From the NCBI RefSeq assembly GCF_022763305.1, contig NZ_JALEGT010000096.1:1-44336 (forward strand): 44,336 nucleotides of DNA, read 5' to 3'. The notes under the pieces are model-generated. The model did not search any database. It was given only the letters and a program-made list of their open reading frames with translations, and had not been told where the DNA came from. Below, in pieces: positions 34,829 to 43,193 of this stretch (within the stretch, counting starts at the first letter, position 1; each line of letters begins with the position of its first letter). This DNA comes from Marivita sp. (GTDB taxonomy: Bacteria > Pseudomonadota > Alphaproteobacteria > Rhodobacterales > Rhodobacteraceae). The translations under genes were made by a program, and so were the position numbers.

Positions 34829-35020
34829 TCAGTCCTGTCCCTTGATCGTTCCGGTGACGACATGTTCGAGATCGAGCCCGTCGATCGTCAGCACCATTTT
34901 GGCTTCGAATGTCTTGCCGCTGGTCTCGGCATCGCGCATCGCCTCTTCGATGGCCTGCTGGGACGTCACCCCAACCTGCTTGAGGAACTTGCGCATCGAC
35001 ATGTTGAAATCATCGCTCAT
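34829..35020 (-). CDS. DUF6494-type small protein
   Basis: A 63-residue soluble protein beginning MSDDFNMSMRKFLKQVGVTS, with a helix-rich first half and a beta-strand-like ending (FEAKMVLTIDGLDLEHVV). AGGGGAGACAACCG upstream of ATG 35020 is a good Shine-Dalgarno. I believe it corresponds to DUF6494; the function is unknown. It is the first gene of the operon with mrp, the ligase-like gene and the DUF6505-type gene, and is divergent from the TupA/cytochrome fusion. Such a small first gene could be an adaptor for the Mrp carrier, which is speculative. Confidence 0.75.
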   Translation of the reverse strand: MSDDFNMSMRKFLKQVGVTSQQAIEEAMRDAETSGKTFEAKMVLTIDGLDLEHVVTGTIKGQD

Positions 35021-35066
35021 CGGTTGTCTCCCCTGTGGCTCCATCCGCTCCCCGCGAGCTAGAGCG

Positions 35067-35096
35067 TTGACGGGTGTAAGCCAGCACCTTTAGGCT
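35067..35096 (+). promoter_or_regulatory. Promoter of the TupA/cytochrome fusion gene
   Basis: TTGACG (35067-35072), an 18-bp spacer and TAGGCT (35091-35096), followed by the Shine-Dalgarno AAGGAGG at 35104-35110 and ATG at 35119. The leader would be only about 16 nt. Confidence 0.55.
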
Positions 35097-35118
35097 TTCA
35101 AGCAAGGAGGAGGCCCCA

Positions 35119-35883
35119 ATGACCGCAATCCCGATCCTGTCGCGCGCCACGTTTGCCCTTGGGCTTGTGCTGACCGGTGCCACCGCCCTGACTGCACAGG
35201 AAGACAAGACCTTTACGCTGGCTGCCCCCGACGCCTTGGCAGAGAGCGGGTTGCTCGGATACATCCTGCCGCGCTTTTCGCTCAAGACCCAGACGCGGAT
35301 CACACTGGCGGGTCCCGACGCGGTCGCGGATGCGCGGTTCGGCGACACGGGAATGCTGGCCTTCGAGGGGCTTGGTACGGTGTGGCGGTTCGACAGCGGC
35401 ACGGACCCGGACGCCCAGCGCTTCGCCGACTGGCTGCGCTCGGATGTCGGGCGCAACACGGTGGACAGCTACGCGGTTGAGGGCGCCGCGCTGTTCACCT
35501 CCGAGGTCGAAGTGACACAGGTGGTCGTCGAAGTCAGCTATGACGGAGATGCCCAGCGCGGCGAGACCGCGTCGCTTGCCTTCTGCGGGCGCTGCCATGT
35601 GGTGAGCGAGAAGAACCGGATGAACTCCATCGGGTCGACGCCATCCTTTGCCGTGCTGCGGACACTGACCGATTGGGAATATCGGTTCCAGGCCTTCTAC
35701 GCACTCAATCCGCACCCGGCCTTCACCCAGATCGCGGACGTGACCGACCCCTTCGATCCATCGCGCCCGTCGCCGATCGCGGCGGTCGAGATGACGCTGG
35801 ACGATCTGGAGAACATCATGGCGTTCGTGCAGGGGATCGCGCCTGCGGATTTGGGCGGGCCTGTCCAATCCCTACAGGATTGA
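35119..35883 (+). CDS. Shortened TupA-like domain fused to cytochrome c motif
   Basis: A 254-residue exported protein (signal MTAIPILSRATFALGLVLTG). Residues about 30-55 (SGLLGYILPRFSLKTQTRI) match the N-terminal start of tungstate-binding TupA proteins, and about 95-125 (DAQRFADWLRSDVGRNTVDS) match the far C-terminal end of the same family. The ~130 residues normally between them are reduced to about 40. A cytochrome-like domain follows with one haem motif CGRCH (about residue 156) and EMTLDDLENIMAFVQG near the end. It lies between the Mrp operon and the FDH Fe-S protein. A haem electron carrier or sensor role is possible; oxyanion binding is doubtful because much of the lobe is gone. Confidence 0.7.
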   Translation: MTAIPILSRATFALGLVLTGATALTAQEDKTFTLAAPDALAESGLLGYILPRFSLKTQTRITLAGPDAVADARFGDTGMLAFEGLGTVWRFDSGTDPDAQRFADWLRSDVGRNTVDSYAVEGAALFTSEVEVTQVVVEVSYDGDAQRGETASLAFCGRCHVVSEKNRMNSIGSTPSFAVLRTLTDWEYRFQAFYALNPHPAFTQIADVTDPFDPSRPSPIAAVEMTLDDLENIMAFVQGIAPADLGGPVQSLQD

Positions 35884-35889
35884 GGCAGA

Positions 35890-35954
35890 ACGCCCTTGGC
35901 AGGGCGTGCCACCGCGATTTCGAAATCGCGGCAAGCGCGGTCGAACGCGCTTGC
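35890..35954. repeat. Array of three palindromes between convergent genes
   Basis: ACGCCCT-TGGC-AGGGCGT (35890-35907), CCGCGATTTCGAAATCGCGG (35912-35931) and GCAAGCGCG-GTCGAA-CGCGCTTGC (35931-35954). Centres are 23 and 21 bp apart. The middle unit is identical to the middle unit of the array at 32541-32560. The array ends 5 bp from the opposite stop codon. Confidence 0.88.
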
Positions 35955-35958
35955 CCGC

Positions 35959-37929
35959 TCAATGATCCTTTCGCTTCGAATAGGGCGAGTCGGTCAGGTA
36001 ATCATCCGTCGTGCGCGGGATGCGCGGCTCGCCCAGCGCAAACGGGTTGTTCTGGGAATGATACTGCGCCTGGATCCGGCAATTGTCGCACATCTGGATC
36101 ATCTTCGCCGCATCGCTGGTGGCGAACATGGAGTGCTTTCCCGCCAGTTTCTCGGTGATCTTCTCGATGGTCGATTTCACCCCGAACAGCGCCCCGCACT
36201 CGATGCAGGCGAAGGGTTCCTCTTCGTTCAGCACCACCTGGCTGAACGCCGCATCGGTGAGGTTCATGCGCGGCTCCAGCGTGATCGCGGTCTCCGGGCA
36301 GATCGTGGCGCAGATGCCGCATTGCAGGCAGGCGTCCTCCTGGAACAGCAGTTGCGGCAGGTCCGGGTTGTCGCCCAGCGCGCCCGAGGGGCAGAGCGAC
36401 ACGCAGCTCAGACACAGCGTACAGGCGTCCTTGTCCACCAGCACCGCCCCGTAGGGCGCGTTCTGCGGCAGCGACAGAATCTCGGCCTCGGGGTTCAGAG
36501 ACTTGGCCGCGACGCGGGCCACCTGACGGCGGGTGCCGATGGGCAGGCTTGGCGAGGCCACAGGCTTCGGAACAGCGTCCCCGTAGAGATGATCGCTCAG
36601 CGCGTCGGGATCGACCATGTCGATCACCTGGACCCGCCCTTCACCGGACAGGGCATTCGCCAACATTGCCTCGTGCTCCGGCGTGTCCCGTTCGGTGCGC
36701 GGGGCCAGCAGCACTTCGACCGACGCAAATCCACAGCTCAGCGCCGCCAGCATCTCGGCGTGGCCAAAGGCGGCAAGGCTGTCCATCGCAAAGGGAATCA
36801 CATCTGCAGGCAGGCCCCGGCCAAAGCGCGCGGCGAGGCGGATCATCTCGCCCCCATGATCGGCATCATGCACCAGCAGGCGCGGGGCAATCCCTCCCGC
36901 CTTGCGATAGGTGGAGGACAGCGCATCCAGCCGCCGGAACACGGCAGACACCGGCGGCGCGTCATAGGCGATGGCGCCCGACGGGCAAAGTGCGGCACAG
37001 GCCCCACAGCCCGCACAGATCATCGGGTCGATGGCGACGTGATCCCCGTCCGAAGTGATCGCCCCGGTCGGGCAGATGTTGAGACATTTGGAACAGCCGG
37101 TCTGTTCGGCACGGCTGTGGGCGCACAGCGCCGGCTCCAACGCGATATAGAGCGGCTTTTCAAACGTGCCGACCATCTGGACCGCTTCGGCCAGCAGTGC
37201 CGCCACCGCTCCGGGCTGGCGCGGATCGGCGCGCAGGTATCCTTCGCGCTTGTGCGGCGCGGGCACGAAGGGTGTGTCCCCGGTGAGGTCGATCACGAGG
37301 TCGCATTCGGACACGGCGCCGTCCTTGGGCGCGCTGAAGGTGAACGCCCCACGTCCGCCCGGCAGAAGCTGCGCAAAACCGTCGATCCGGACGTCGAACT
37401 GCCCCAACGCACCGGTCAGGCTACGCACACGCCCTCGCACCACGTCGAACCGGCGGTCCATCGGAACATCGGACGAGTCGGTCTGCAGAACCGTCACCGC
37501 CAGGGTTTCGCAAAGCTGTTCGGCGGCAGGAAACGCGGCGTCGCCCGCGCCCACGATCAGGCAGGTGCCTTCGCTGACCACATCCACCACCTTGGGCGCG
37601 GGCAAGGTCAACACCGCTTCGGCCGCGAGCGCCGCCTGTTTTGGTCCGGCCTTGGCCGCTTCGTCGCTCCAGCCGGCGCGGTCGCGGATATCAACGAGGT
37701 TTGGCGCGTCGATGCCCAGCTCTTCGGCCAACATGTCGAAGAAAGCACCTTCCTGCGCGCAGGCGATGATGACGTCGCCTGCTTCCATCGCCTTGGCGGC
37801 GGCCTCGGCCTGCGTGCCGCAGAGATTGGTGTAAACCTTTGACGGATCGAGCGAAGTTGCCGCGTCGATGGCGCTGGCGTCAACGGTCTGACTGCCGAGG
37901 CAGTCGCAAAGAAGCAGTCTGGTTCCCAT
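35959..37929 (-). CDS. Multi-cluster 4Fe-4S protein of the FDH locus
   Basis: A 656-residue soluble protein. The N-terminal ~250 residues look like an HdrA-related domain (LLLCDCLGSQTV, TNLCGTQ, ACAQEGAFFD) without a clear FAD-binding GxGxxG. Two 4Fe-4S ferredoxin pairs follow: GCSKCLNICPTGAI and CAGCGACAALCPSGAI (about residues 278-330), then CTLCLSCVSLCPSGAL and CLQCGICATICPETAI (about 503-560). Two CxxC sites, FACIECG (about 572) and MCDNCR (about 613), end the protein. It would hold at least four [4Fe-4S] clusters. In Rhodobacterales it sits by DUF3305/DUF3306 and FDH. It is divergent from DUF3305. It may pass electrons or clusters to the FDH system in the cytosol. Confidence 0.85.
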   Translation of the reverse strand: MGTRLLLCDCLGSQTVDASAIDAATSLDPSKVYTNLCGTQAEAAAKAMEAGDVIIACAQEGAFFDMLAEELGIDAPNLVDIRDRAGWSDEAAKAGPKQAALAAEAVLTLPAPKVVDVVSEGTCLIVGAGDAAFPAAEQLCETLAVTVLQTDSSDVPMDRRFDVVRGRVRSLTGALGQFDVRIDGFAQLLPGGRGAFTFSAPKDGAVSECDLVIDLTGDTPFVPAPHKREGYLRADPRQPGAVAALLAEAVQMVGTFEKPLYIALEPALCAHSRAEQTGCSKCLNICPTGAITSDGDHVAIDPMICAGCGACAALCPSGAIAYDAPPVSAVFRRLDALSSTYRKAGGIAPRLLVHDADHGGEMIRLAARFGRGLPADVIPFAMDSLAAFGHAEMLAALSCGFASVEVLLAPRTERDTPEHEAMLANALSGEGRVQVIDMVDPDALSDHLYGDAVPKPVASPSLPIGTRRQVARVAAKSLNPEAEILSLPQNAPYGAVLVDKDACTLCLSCVSLCPSGALGDNPDLPQLLFQEDACLQCGICATICPETAITLEPRMNLTDAAFSQVVLNEEEPFACIECGALFGVKSTIEKITEKLAGKHSMFATSDAAKMIQMCDNCRIQAQYHSQNNPFALGEPRIPRTTDDYLTDSPYSKRKDH

Positions 37930-37983
37930 GTTGGCCCTTTCGCGGCACGCGCCGGCGTGGTCTCTCGGTGAGGGTGTGATATT

Positions 37984-38019
37984 TTGACATAACCAAGGGC
38001 TATGCTAGGCAGATGTCAA
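37984..38019. promoter_or_regulatory. Dyad in the divergent FDH promoter region
   Basis: TTGACAT (37984-37990) and ATGTCAA (38013-38019) are perfect 7-bp inverted arms separated by 22 bp, between the start of the Fe-S protein gene (37929) and that of DUF3305 (38050). Each arm contains a -35-like TTGACA facing inward. TATGCT at 38001-38006 could be a -10 for the plus strand. It may be a regulator site or two facing promoters. Confidence 0.45.
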
Positions 38020-38049
38020 CCGCGCCCGTGAGGCTGGACGAGGGAGGAC

Positions 38050-38622
38050 ATGCGTTTGACCAACACAGACACCCGTTCCATCGAGATGCCGGTGGGCGTT
38101 GTGATGCAGCGCCGCCCCGGCGTGACCCGATGGCAGAAATGGGCCTACTCGACCGTGGCTTTGCTGCCCGGTGCGGGGCCTGCGCATTGGAAACTGTTGC
38201 GCGAAGACGGCGACGTTTCCGAGTTCCATGTTGGCACACGCAGCCTCACCCTGTGGCGCACCGATGCCGAGGCCTATCGCATCGGGCTTTCGGAAAAGAC
38301 GGTCTGCGCCTATGTGGTTCTGCAACCCGGCGAGGACGACTGGCCCTACAAGGTCAAGCTGATCACGGCGAACCCGCATGAGGCGATGCAATATGCCGAT
38401 GGCGGCGAGGACCTTGTGGAAAAGGTTCCGATGCCCCCGGCGCTTGTCGCTTGGGTGCAGGAGTGGACCGACCTTCATTTCGTGGAAGAGCCCTTCGTGA
38501 AGCGCAAGCGCAAGCGATATCATGAGGACAAGGCCGAGGACGGGATCGGCGACCCGCGCATCGCGCAGGCCAGCGATGTCTATCGTGCGCCGTCCAGCGC
38601 CCGGCAGGCGCGCAAGCCATGA
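38050..38622 (+). CDS. DUF3305 protein of the FDH locus
   Basis: A 190-residue soluble protein. PVGVVMQRRPGVTRWQKWAY near the N-terminus and the later VVLQPGEDDWPYKVKLITANP are typical of DUF3305, a family found beside formate dehydrogenase genes. The C-terminal tail is basic (FVKRKRKRYHEDK). The function is unknown. The start follows GAGGGAGGAC. It is the first gene of the plus-strand FDH operon, with a 4-bp overlap with DUF3306. Confidence 0.88.
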   Translation: MRLTNTDTRSIEMPVGVVMQRRPGVTRWQKWAYSTVALLPGAGPAHWKLLREDGDVSEFHVGTRSLTLWRTDAEAYRIGLSEKTVCAYVVLQPGEDDWPYKVKLITANPHEAMQYADGGEDLVEKVPMPPALVAWVQEWTDLHFVEEPFVKRKRKRYHEDKAEDGIGDPRIAQASDVYRAPSSARQARKP

Positions 38623-39302
38623 GCCGGGGCGCGGATTTCTGGTCGCGCCGCAAGGCGCGGGTGCAGGCGGAAGAGGCCGAAGAGACCCGCAAGGCCGAAG
38701 CGGCCGAGGTCGAAGCCAGGCAGAAGCAGCTTGAAGACAAGACCGATGCCGAAATCCTTGAAGAATTCGGCCTGCCCGACCCGGACAATCTGGAACCCGG
38801 TCAGGACATCGCGGGCTTCATGAACAAAGCGGTGCCCGAACGTCTGCGCCGCCGGGCGCTGCGCCAGCTGTGGCGGCTCAATCCGGTGCTCGCCAATCTG
38901 GACGGTCTCAACGATTACGACGGCGATTTCACCAATGCCGCAACCGATGCTCCGGGGGTCAAAACGGCCTACCAGGTGGGCAAGGGATTGCTGCGCCATG
39001 TGCAGGCCCTCGAGGCGCAGGAGCGCGCCAAGACGGCGGCGGCCCGTGGGGAAGACATTGATACCCCAGAGAATCTGTCGGAAATCGCCGACTCCGATGC
39101 GCTTGGCGAAGAATTTCCGGAAAACGAGCCGCTTCCGGAAATTATGCAAAGGGGTGCAATTTCTGCACCTGCATCTACGACCATAGTCGAAGGCCATCCG
39201 AACGAGGACGAATATGCCAACGGCACACCGTTGGATACAGTAACGAGGGAACCGACGCGTCCACGCCGGATGCGCTTCAGAACGGAGAACGAGACAGGAT
39301 GA
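38619..39302 (+). CDS. DUF3306 protein of the FDH locus
   Basis: A 227-residue soluble protein. It opens with the DUF3306 hallmark DFWSRRKARVQAEE, then an acidic, alanine/glutamate-rich coiled-coil-like stretch (about 14-50) and the conserved core VPERLRRRALRQLWRLNPVL followed by NDYDGDFT. The C-terminal ~80 residues are acidic and poorly ordered. The function is unknown; co-occurrence with DUF3305 and FDH implies a maturation role. The start overlaps DUF3305 and the stop overlaps the TorD-like gene, both as ATGA. Confidence 0.88.
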   Translation: MSRGADFWSRRKARVQAEEAEETRKAEAAEVEARQKQLEDKTDAEILEEFGLPDPDNLEPGQDIAGFMNKAVPERLRRRALRQLWRLNPVLANLDGLNDYDGDFTNAATDAPGVKTAYQVGKGLLRHVQALEAQERAKTAAARGEDIDTPENLSEIADSDALGEEFPENEPLPEIMQRGAISAPASTTIVEGHPNEDEYANGTPLDTVTREPTRPRRMRFRTENETG

Positions 39303-39913
39303 CGATGAGCGCGGCTCAGACCTCGCCAACGGTGTCGGAAGAAGACCGCCTGCGCGCGGATCTGTACAACTTCCTCGGCCTAATCCTGTCGGCGCCTCCC
39401 GATGAGTTCTTGCTGGCCCAGACCGCAGGTCTGTCCGGTGACGACACGGAGCTTGGGCAGGCGATCACACGGCTTGCCGGGTGCGCCGCGACAACAACTC
39501 CACAGCAGGCCGAACGCGAATTCAACAAGCTGTTCATCGGCCTCGGTCGGGGTGAGCTGCTGCCCTATGCCAGTTTCTACCTGACCGGGTTCCTGCACGA
39601 AAAACCGCTTGCCGTTCTGCGCAGCGACCTTGCCGCGCGCCGGATCGAGCGCGCGCCCAATGTCTATGAACCCGAAGACAACATCGCCACGCTGATGGAA
39701 GTGATGGGCGGTCTGATCGTCGGGCGCTTTTCGACCCCGTCCTCGCTCGAAGATCAGAAGCTGTTCTTCAACCGGCACATCGCGCCGTGGGCGGGCCATT
39801 TCTATGCCGATCTGGAAACCGCGACTTCGGCGATGCTCTACAGCGCCGTGGGATCGGTCGGAAAGGCTTTCATGCAGATCGAACGCGACGCGTTCAGACT
39901 GACCCCGGCCTAG
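39299..39913 (+). CDS. TorD/DmsD-family maturation chaperone
   Basis: A 204-residue, all-helical chaperone of the TorD family that binds the Tat signal of a molybdoenzyme and holds it until the cofactor is inserted. EEDRLRADLYNFLGLIL is the N-terminal helix; the family's central motif region is ELLPYASFYLTGFLHEKPL (about residue 88-106, E/YxxxY pattern), followed by EPEDNIATLMEVMGGLI. The most likely client is the FDH alpha subunit two genes downstream, and possibly the small Tat protein in between. ATGA-coupled to DUF3306. Confidence 0.9.
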   Translation: MTMSAAQTSPTVSEEDRLRADLYNFLGLILSAPPDEFLLAQTAGLSGDDTELGQAITRLAGCAATTTPQQAEREFNKLFIGLGRGELLPYASFYLTGFLHEKPLAVLRSDLAARRIERAPNVYEPEDNIATLMEVMGGLIVGRFSTPSSLEDQKLFFNRHIAPWAGHFYADLETATSAMLYSAVGSVGKAFMQIERDAFRLTPA

Positions 39914-39992
39914 GCCGGATCAAGACCGGGCGGGCCACCGCCCTTTCGCGGCCGATGCGCCGCATCAAACAGGAAGAAGGGAGGAACCTTCC

Positions 39993-40184
39993 ATGACCGA
40001 GAAAACCGAGGCGGCATCCAGCCGTCGTGATTTTCTGAAACTGGCAGGCACAGCAGCACCGGCTGCCGTGGCGGCAGTCGCGGTTTCGGGCACCGAAGCC
40101 GAAGCGGCGGAAACTCCGGTGGCCAACGGCCGCATGCAGGACACCCCGCATACCCGCGCCTACCTTGCCAGCGCCCGTTTCTGA
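39993..40184 (+). CDS. Formate dehydrogenase region Tat-target small protein
   Basis: A 63-residue protein: twin-arginine signal SSRRDFLKLAGTAAPAAVAA, then about 25 residues ending QDTPHTRAYLASARF. This matches a known family of very small Tat proteins found only near FDH genes, with a conserved T-x-H-x3-Y motif close to the C-terminus. The Tat route suggests export folded or in complex with a partner. AAGAAGGGAGGAACC upstream is a strong ribosome site. It sits between the TorD chaperone and FDH alpha. Its role is unknown; a small FDH subunit is plausible. Confidence 0.88.
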   Translation: MTEKTEAASSRRDFLKLAGTAAPAAVAAVAVSGTEAEAAETPVANGRMQDTPHTRAYLASARF

Positions 40185-40289
40185 CGAAACGGACCAACCC
40201 AGACTTCCCTGACCCGACCGGGATGTGACCGGTCGCAGGATGCAACCCCGCCAACGGCGCGCTGCGCCAGGTAGCTTGAAAGGGACACC

Positions 40290-43178
40290 ATGCTCAGAAA
40301 GAAAACCGGAGGGCTGACCCGGCGCGCTGCGCGGACAGGCCTGATTTCGGAAATCTCGAACAAATCCGTCGACCGACGCGCCTTCCTGCGCGGATCGGGC
40401 CTTGCCATCGGCGGTCTCGCCGCGATCAGTGCCACGGGCGGCACGGTCACGCAGGCGAGCGCGCAATCCGCCGTCAACAGCGCCGTCCAGACCGTGAAAT
40501 CGGTCTGCACCCACTGCTCGGTCGGCTGTACCGTTGTTGCCGAAGTGAGCAACGGAGTCTGGATCGGGCAGGAGCCCGGCTGGGACAGCCCGTTCAACCT
40601 TGGTGCGCACTGCGCCAAAGGGGCCGCCGTCCGCGAGCACGCCCACGGTGAACGCCGCCTCAAGTACCCGATGAAGAAAGAGGGTGGTGAGTGGAAGCGC
40701 ATCAGCTGGGAGCAGGCGATCAACGAGATCGGCGACAAGATGCTTCAGGTGCGCGACGAAAGCGGCCCGGATTCGGTCTACTGGCTCGGCTCCGCCAAGC
40801 ACAATAACGAACAGGCCTACCTGATGCGCAAGTTCGCGGCCTATTGGGGCACGAACAACATCGACCACCAGGCGCGGATCTGTCACTCGACCACCGTTGC
40901 GGGCGTTGCGAACACATGGGGCTACGGCGCCATGACCAACAGCTACAACGACATCCACAACAGCCGCGCGATCTTCCTGATCGGTGGCAACCCGGCCGAA
41001 GCGCACCCGGTGTCGCTGCTCCACATCCTCAAGGCGAAAGAGCAGAACAACGCACCGGTCATCGTCTGCGACCCGCGCTTCACCCGCACGGCCGCGCATG
41101 CTGACGAATATGTCCGCTTCCGTCCCGGCACCGACGTGGCGCTGGTCTGGGGTATCCTGTGGCACATCTTCGAGAACGGCTGGGAGGACAAAGAGTTCAT
41201 CCGCACCCGTGTCTGGGGCATGGACCAGATCAAGGAAGAAGTCGCCAAGTGGAACCCCGAAGAGGTCGAGCGCGTCACCGGCACACCCGGTTCGCAGCTC
41301 GAGCGGGTGGCCCGCACGCTGGCCAACAACCGTCCCGGCACCGTGATCTGGTGCATGGGCGGCACCCAGCACACCAACGGCAACAACAACACCCGCGCCT
41401 ACTGCATCCTGCAGCTTGCCCTTGGCAACATGGGCACCTCGGGTGGCGGCACCAACATCTTCCGCGGCCATGACAACGTGCAGGGCGCAACCGACCTGGG
41501 CGTTCTTGCCGACACCCTGCCCGGCTATTACGGCCTGGCTCCGGGATCGTGGGCCCACTGGGCGCGCGTCTGGGAAGAAGATCTGGACTGGCTGAAGGCC
41601 CGGTTCTCGCAGGAAACCGTCGGTGAGACACCGATGATGAACCTGACGGGCATCCCGGTATCGCGCTGGATCGACGGTGTTCTGGAAGACAAGGAAAACC
41701 TTGATCAGCCGGACAACACCCGTGTGATGGTTCTGTGGGGCCATGCGCCCAACTCGCAGACCCGTCTGCCGGAAATGAAGACGGCGATGGAAAAGCTCGA
41801 CACGCTGGTCGTGATCGATCCTTTCCCGACCGTGTCCGCCGTGCTGCATGACCGCACCGATGGCGTGTACCTGCTGCCGGCGACCACGCAGTTCGAAACC
41901 CGGGGCTCTGTCACCGCGTCGAACCGCTCGATCCAGTGGCGCGATCAGGTCATGGCACCGATGTTCGAGTCGAAGACCGACCATGAGATCATGGCGCTCT
42001 TCGCGCAGAAGTTCGGCTTCCACGACCGCATCTTCCGCAACATCGCGATGGAAGATGACGGTCTGACCCCAGTGATCGAAGACCTCACCCGCGAGTTCAA
42101 CCGCGGCATGTGGACGATCGGCTATACGGGTCAGTCGCCGGAGCGGCTCAAGCTGCACATGGCGAACCAGCACACCTTCGACCGCACCACGCTGCGGGCT
42201 GTGGGTGGCCCCGCCGATGGCGACTACTACGGCATGCCGTGGCCCTGCTGGGGCACGCCCGAGATGAAGCATCCGGGCACAGCGAACCTCTATGACATGT
42301 CGCTGCCGGTCTCCAAAGGTGGTCTGACCTTCCGGGCCCGCTTCGGCGTCGAGAAGGACGGCGACAACCTGCTGGCCGAGGGCGTCTATTCGCAAGGGTC
42401 GGAAATTCAGGACGGCTACCCCGAATTCACCATGCAGATGCTGATGGATCTGGGCTGGGACGGCGACCTGACCGCAGAAGAGCGCGCGGCAATCGACGCC
42501 GTGGCGGGTCCGAACACCAACTGGAAGACCGACCTCTCGGGCGGCATCCAGCGGGTGGCGATCAAGCACGAATGCGCGCCTTTCGGCAACGCCAAGGCCC
42601 GTGCCGTCGTGTGGACCTTCCCGGATCCGGTGCCGGTGCACCGCGAACCGCTCTACACCAACCGCTACGACCTCGTGGCCGACTATCCCACCTACGAGGA
42701 CAAGAAGTTCTGGCGTGTGCCGACGATGTACAAGTCGATCCAGGCCAAGGATTTCTCGGCGGATTACCCGATTGTTCTCACCTCGGGCCGGCTGGTCGAA
42801 TACGAGGGCGGTGGCGACGAGACACGGTCGAACCCGTGGCTGGCCGAACTGCAGCAGGACATGTTCATCGAGATCAACCCGCGCGATGCCAACAACCTAG
42901 GTGTGCGTGACGGGGCACAGGTCTGGGTGGAAGGCCCTGAAGGCGGCAAGGTCAAGGTCATGGCCATGCTGACGGAACGGGTTGCTCCGGGTGTGGCGTT
43001 CATGCCGTTCCACTTCGGCGGGCATTTCCAGGGCGAAGACCTGCGGGGCAAGTACCCGGAAGGTGCCGACCCCTATGTGCTGGGTGAATCGACCAACACC
43101 GCGCAGACCTACGGGTATGACTCGGTGACCCAGATGCAGGAAACCAAAGCAACGCTTTGCAAGATCATGGCAGCGTAA
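40290..43178 (+). CDS. Formate dehydrogenase alpha subunit, Tat-exported, Cys form
   Basis: A 962-residue molybdenum or tungsten bis-pterin enzyme of the DMSO-reductase superfamily that oxidises formate to CO2. The Tat motif DRRAFLRGSGLAIGG starts unusually late, at about residue 29. The [4Fe-4S] site is CTHCSVGC...HCAKG (Cys73, 76, 80 and 108). The metal ligand is Cys198 in ARICHSTTV; there is no in-frame TGA, so it is not a selenoprotein. GGNPAEAHPVSLLHIL, MGGTQHTNGNNN and the C-terminal MPFHFGGHFQG cofactor-binding region are typical. It pairs with the beta subunit 16 bp downstream and is probably periplasmic. AAAGGGACACC precedes the start. Confidence 0.95.
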   Translation: MLRKKTGGLTRRAARTGLISEISNKSVDRRAFLRGSGLAIGGLAAISATGGTVTQASAQSAVNSAVQTVKSVCTHCSVGCTVVAEVSNGVWIGQEPGWDSPFNLGAHCAKGAAVREHAHGERRLKYPMKKEGGEWKRISWEQAINEIGDKMLQVRDESGPDSVYWLGSAKHNNEQAYLMRKFAAYWGTNNIDHQARICHSTTVAGVANTWGYGAMTNSYNDIHNSRAIFLIGGNPAEAHPVSLLHILKAKEQNNAPVIVCDPRFTRTAAHADEYVRFRPGTDVALVWGILWHIFENGWEDKEFIRTRVWGMDQIKEEVAKWNPEEVERVTGTPGSQLERVARTLANNRPGTVIWCMGGTQHTNGNNNTRAYCILQLALGNMGTSGGGTNIFRGHDNVQGATDLGVLADTLPGYYGLAPGSWAHWARVWEEDLDWLKARFSQETVGETPMMNLTGIPVSRWIDGVLEDKENLDQPDNTRVMVLWGHAPNSQTRLPEMKTAMEKLDTLVVIDPFPTVSAVLHDRTDGVYLLPATTQFETRGSVTASNRSIQWRDQVMAPMFESKTDHEIMALFAQKFGFHDRIFRNIAMEDDGLTPVIEDLTREFNRGMWTIGYTGQSPERLKLHMANQHTFDRTTLRAVGGPADGDYYGMPWPCWGTPEMKHPGTANLYDMSLPVSKGGLTFRARFGVEKDGDNLLAEGVYSQGSEIQDGYPEFTMQMLMDLGWDGDLTAEERAAIDAVAGPNTNWKTDLSGGIQRVAIKHECAPFGNAKARAVVWTFPDPVPVHREPLYTNRYDLVADYPTYEDKKFWRVPTMYKSIQAKDFSADYPIVLTSGRLVEYEGGGDETRSNPWLAELQQDMFIEINPRDANNLGVRDGAQVWVEGPEGGKVKVMAMLTERVAPGVAFMPFHFGGHFQGEDLRGKYPEGADPYVLGESTNTAQTYGYDSVTQMQETKATLCKIMAA

Positions 43179-43193
43179 GGAGGAGAAAAAGAC

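Noticed and set aside
40290-43178. Selenocysteine form of formate dehydrogenase
   Set aside because: The metal ligand codon at 40881-40883 is TGT (Cys198) and there is no in-frame TGA or SECIS-like need.
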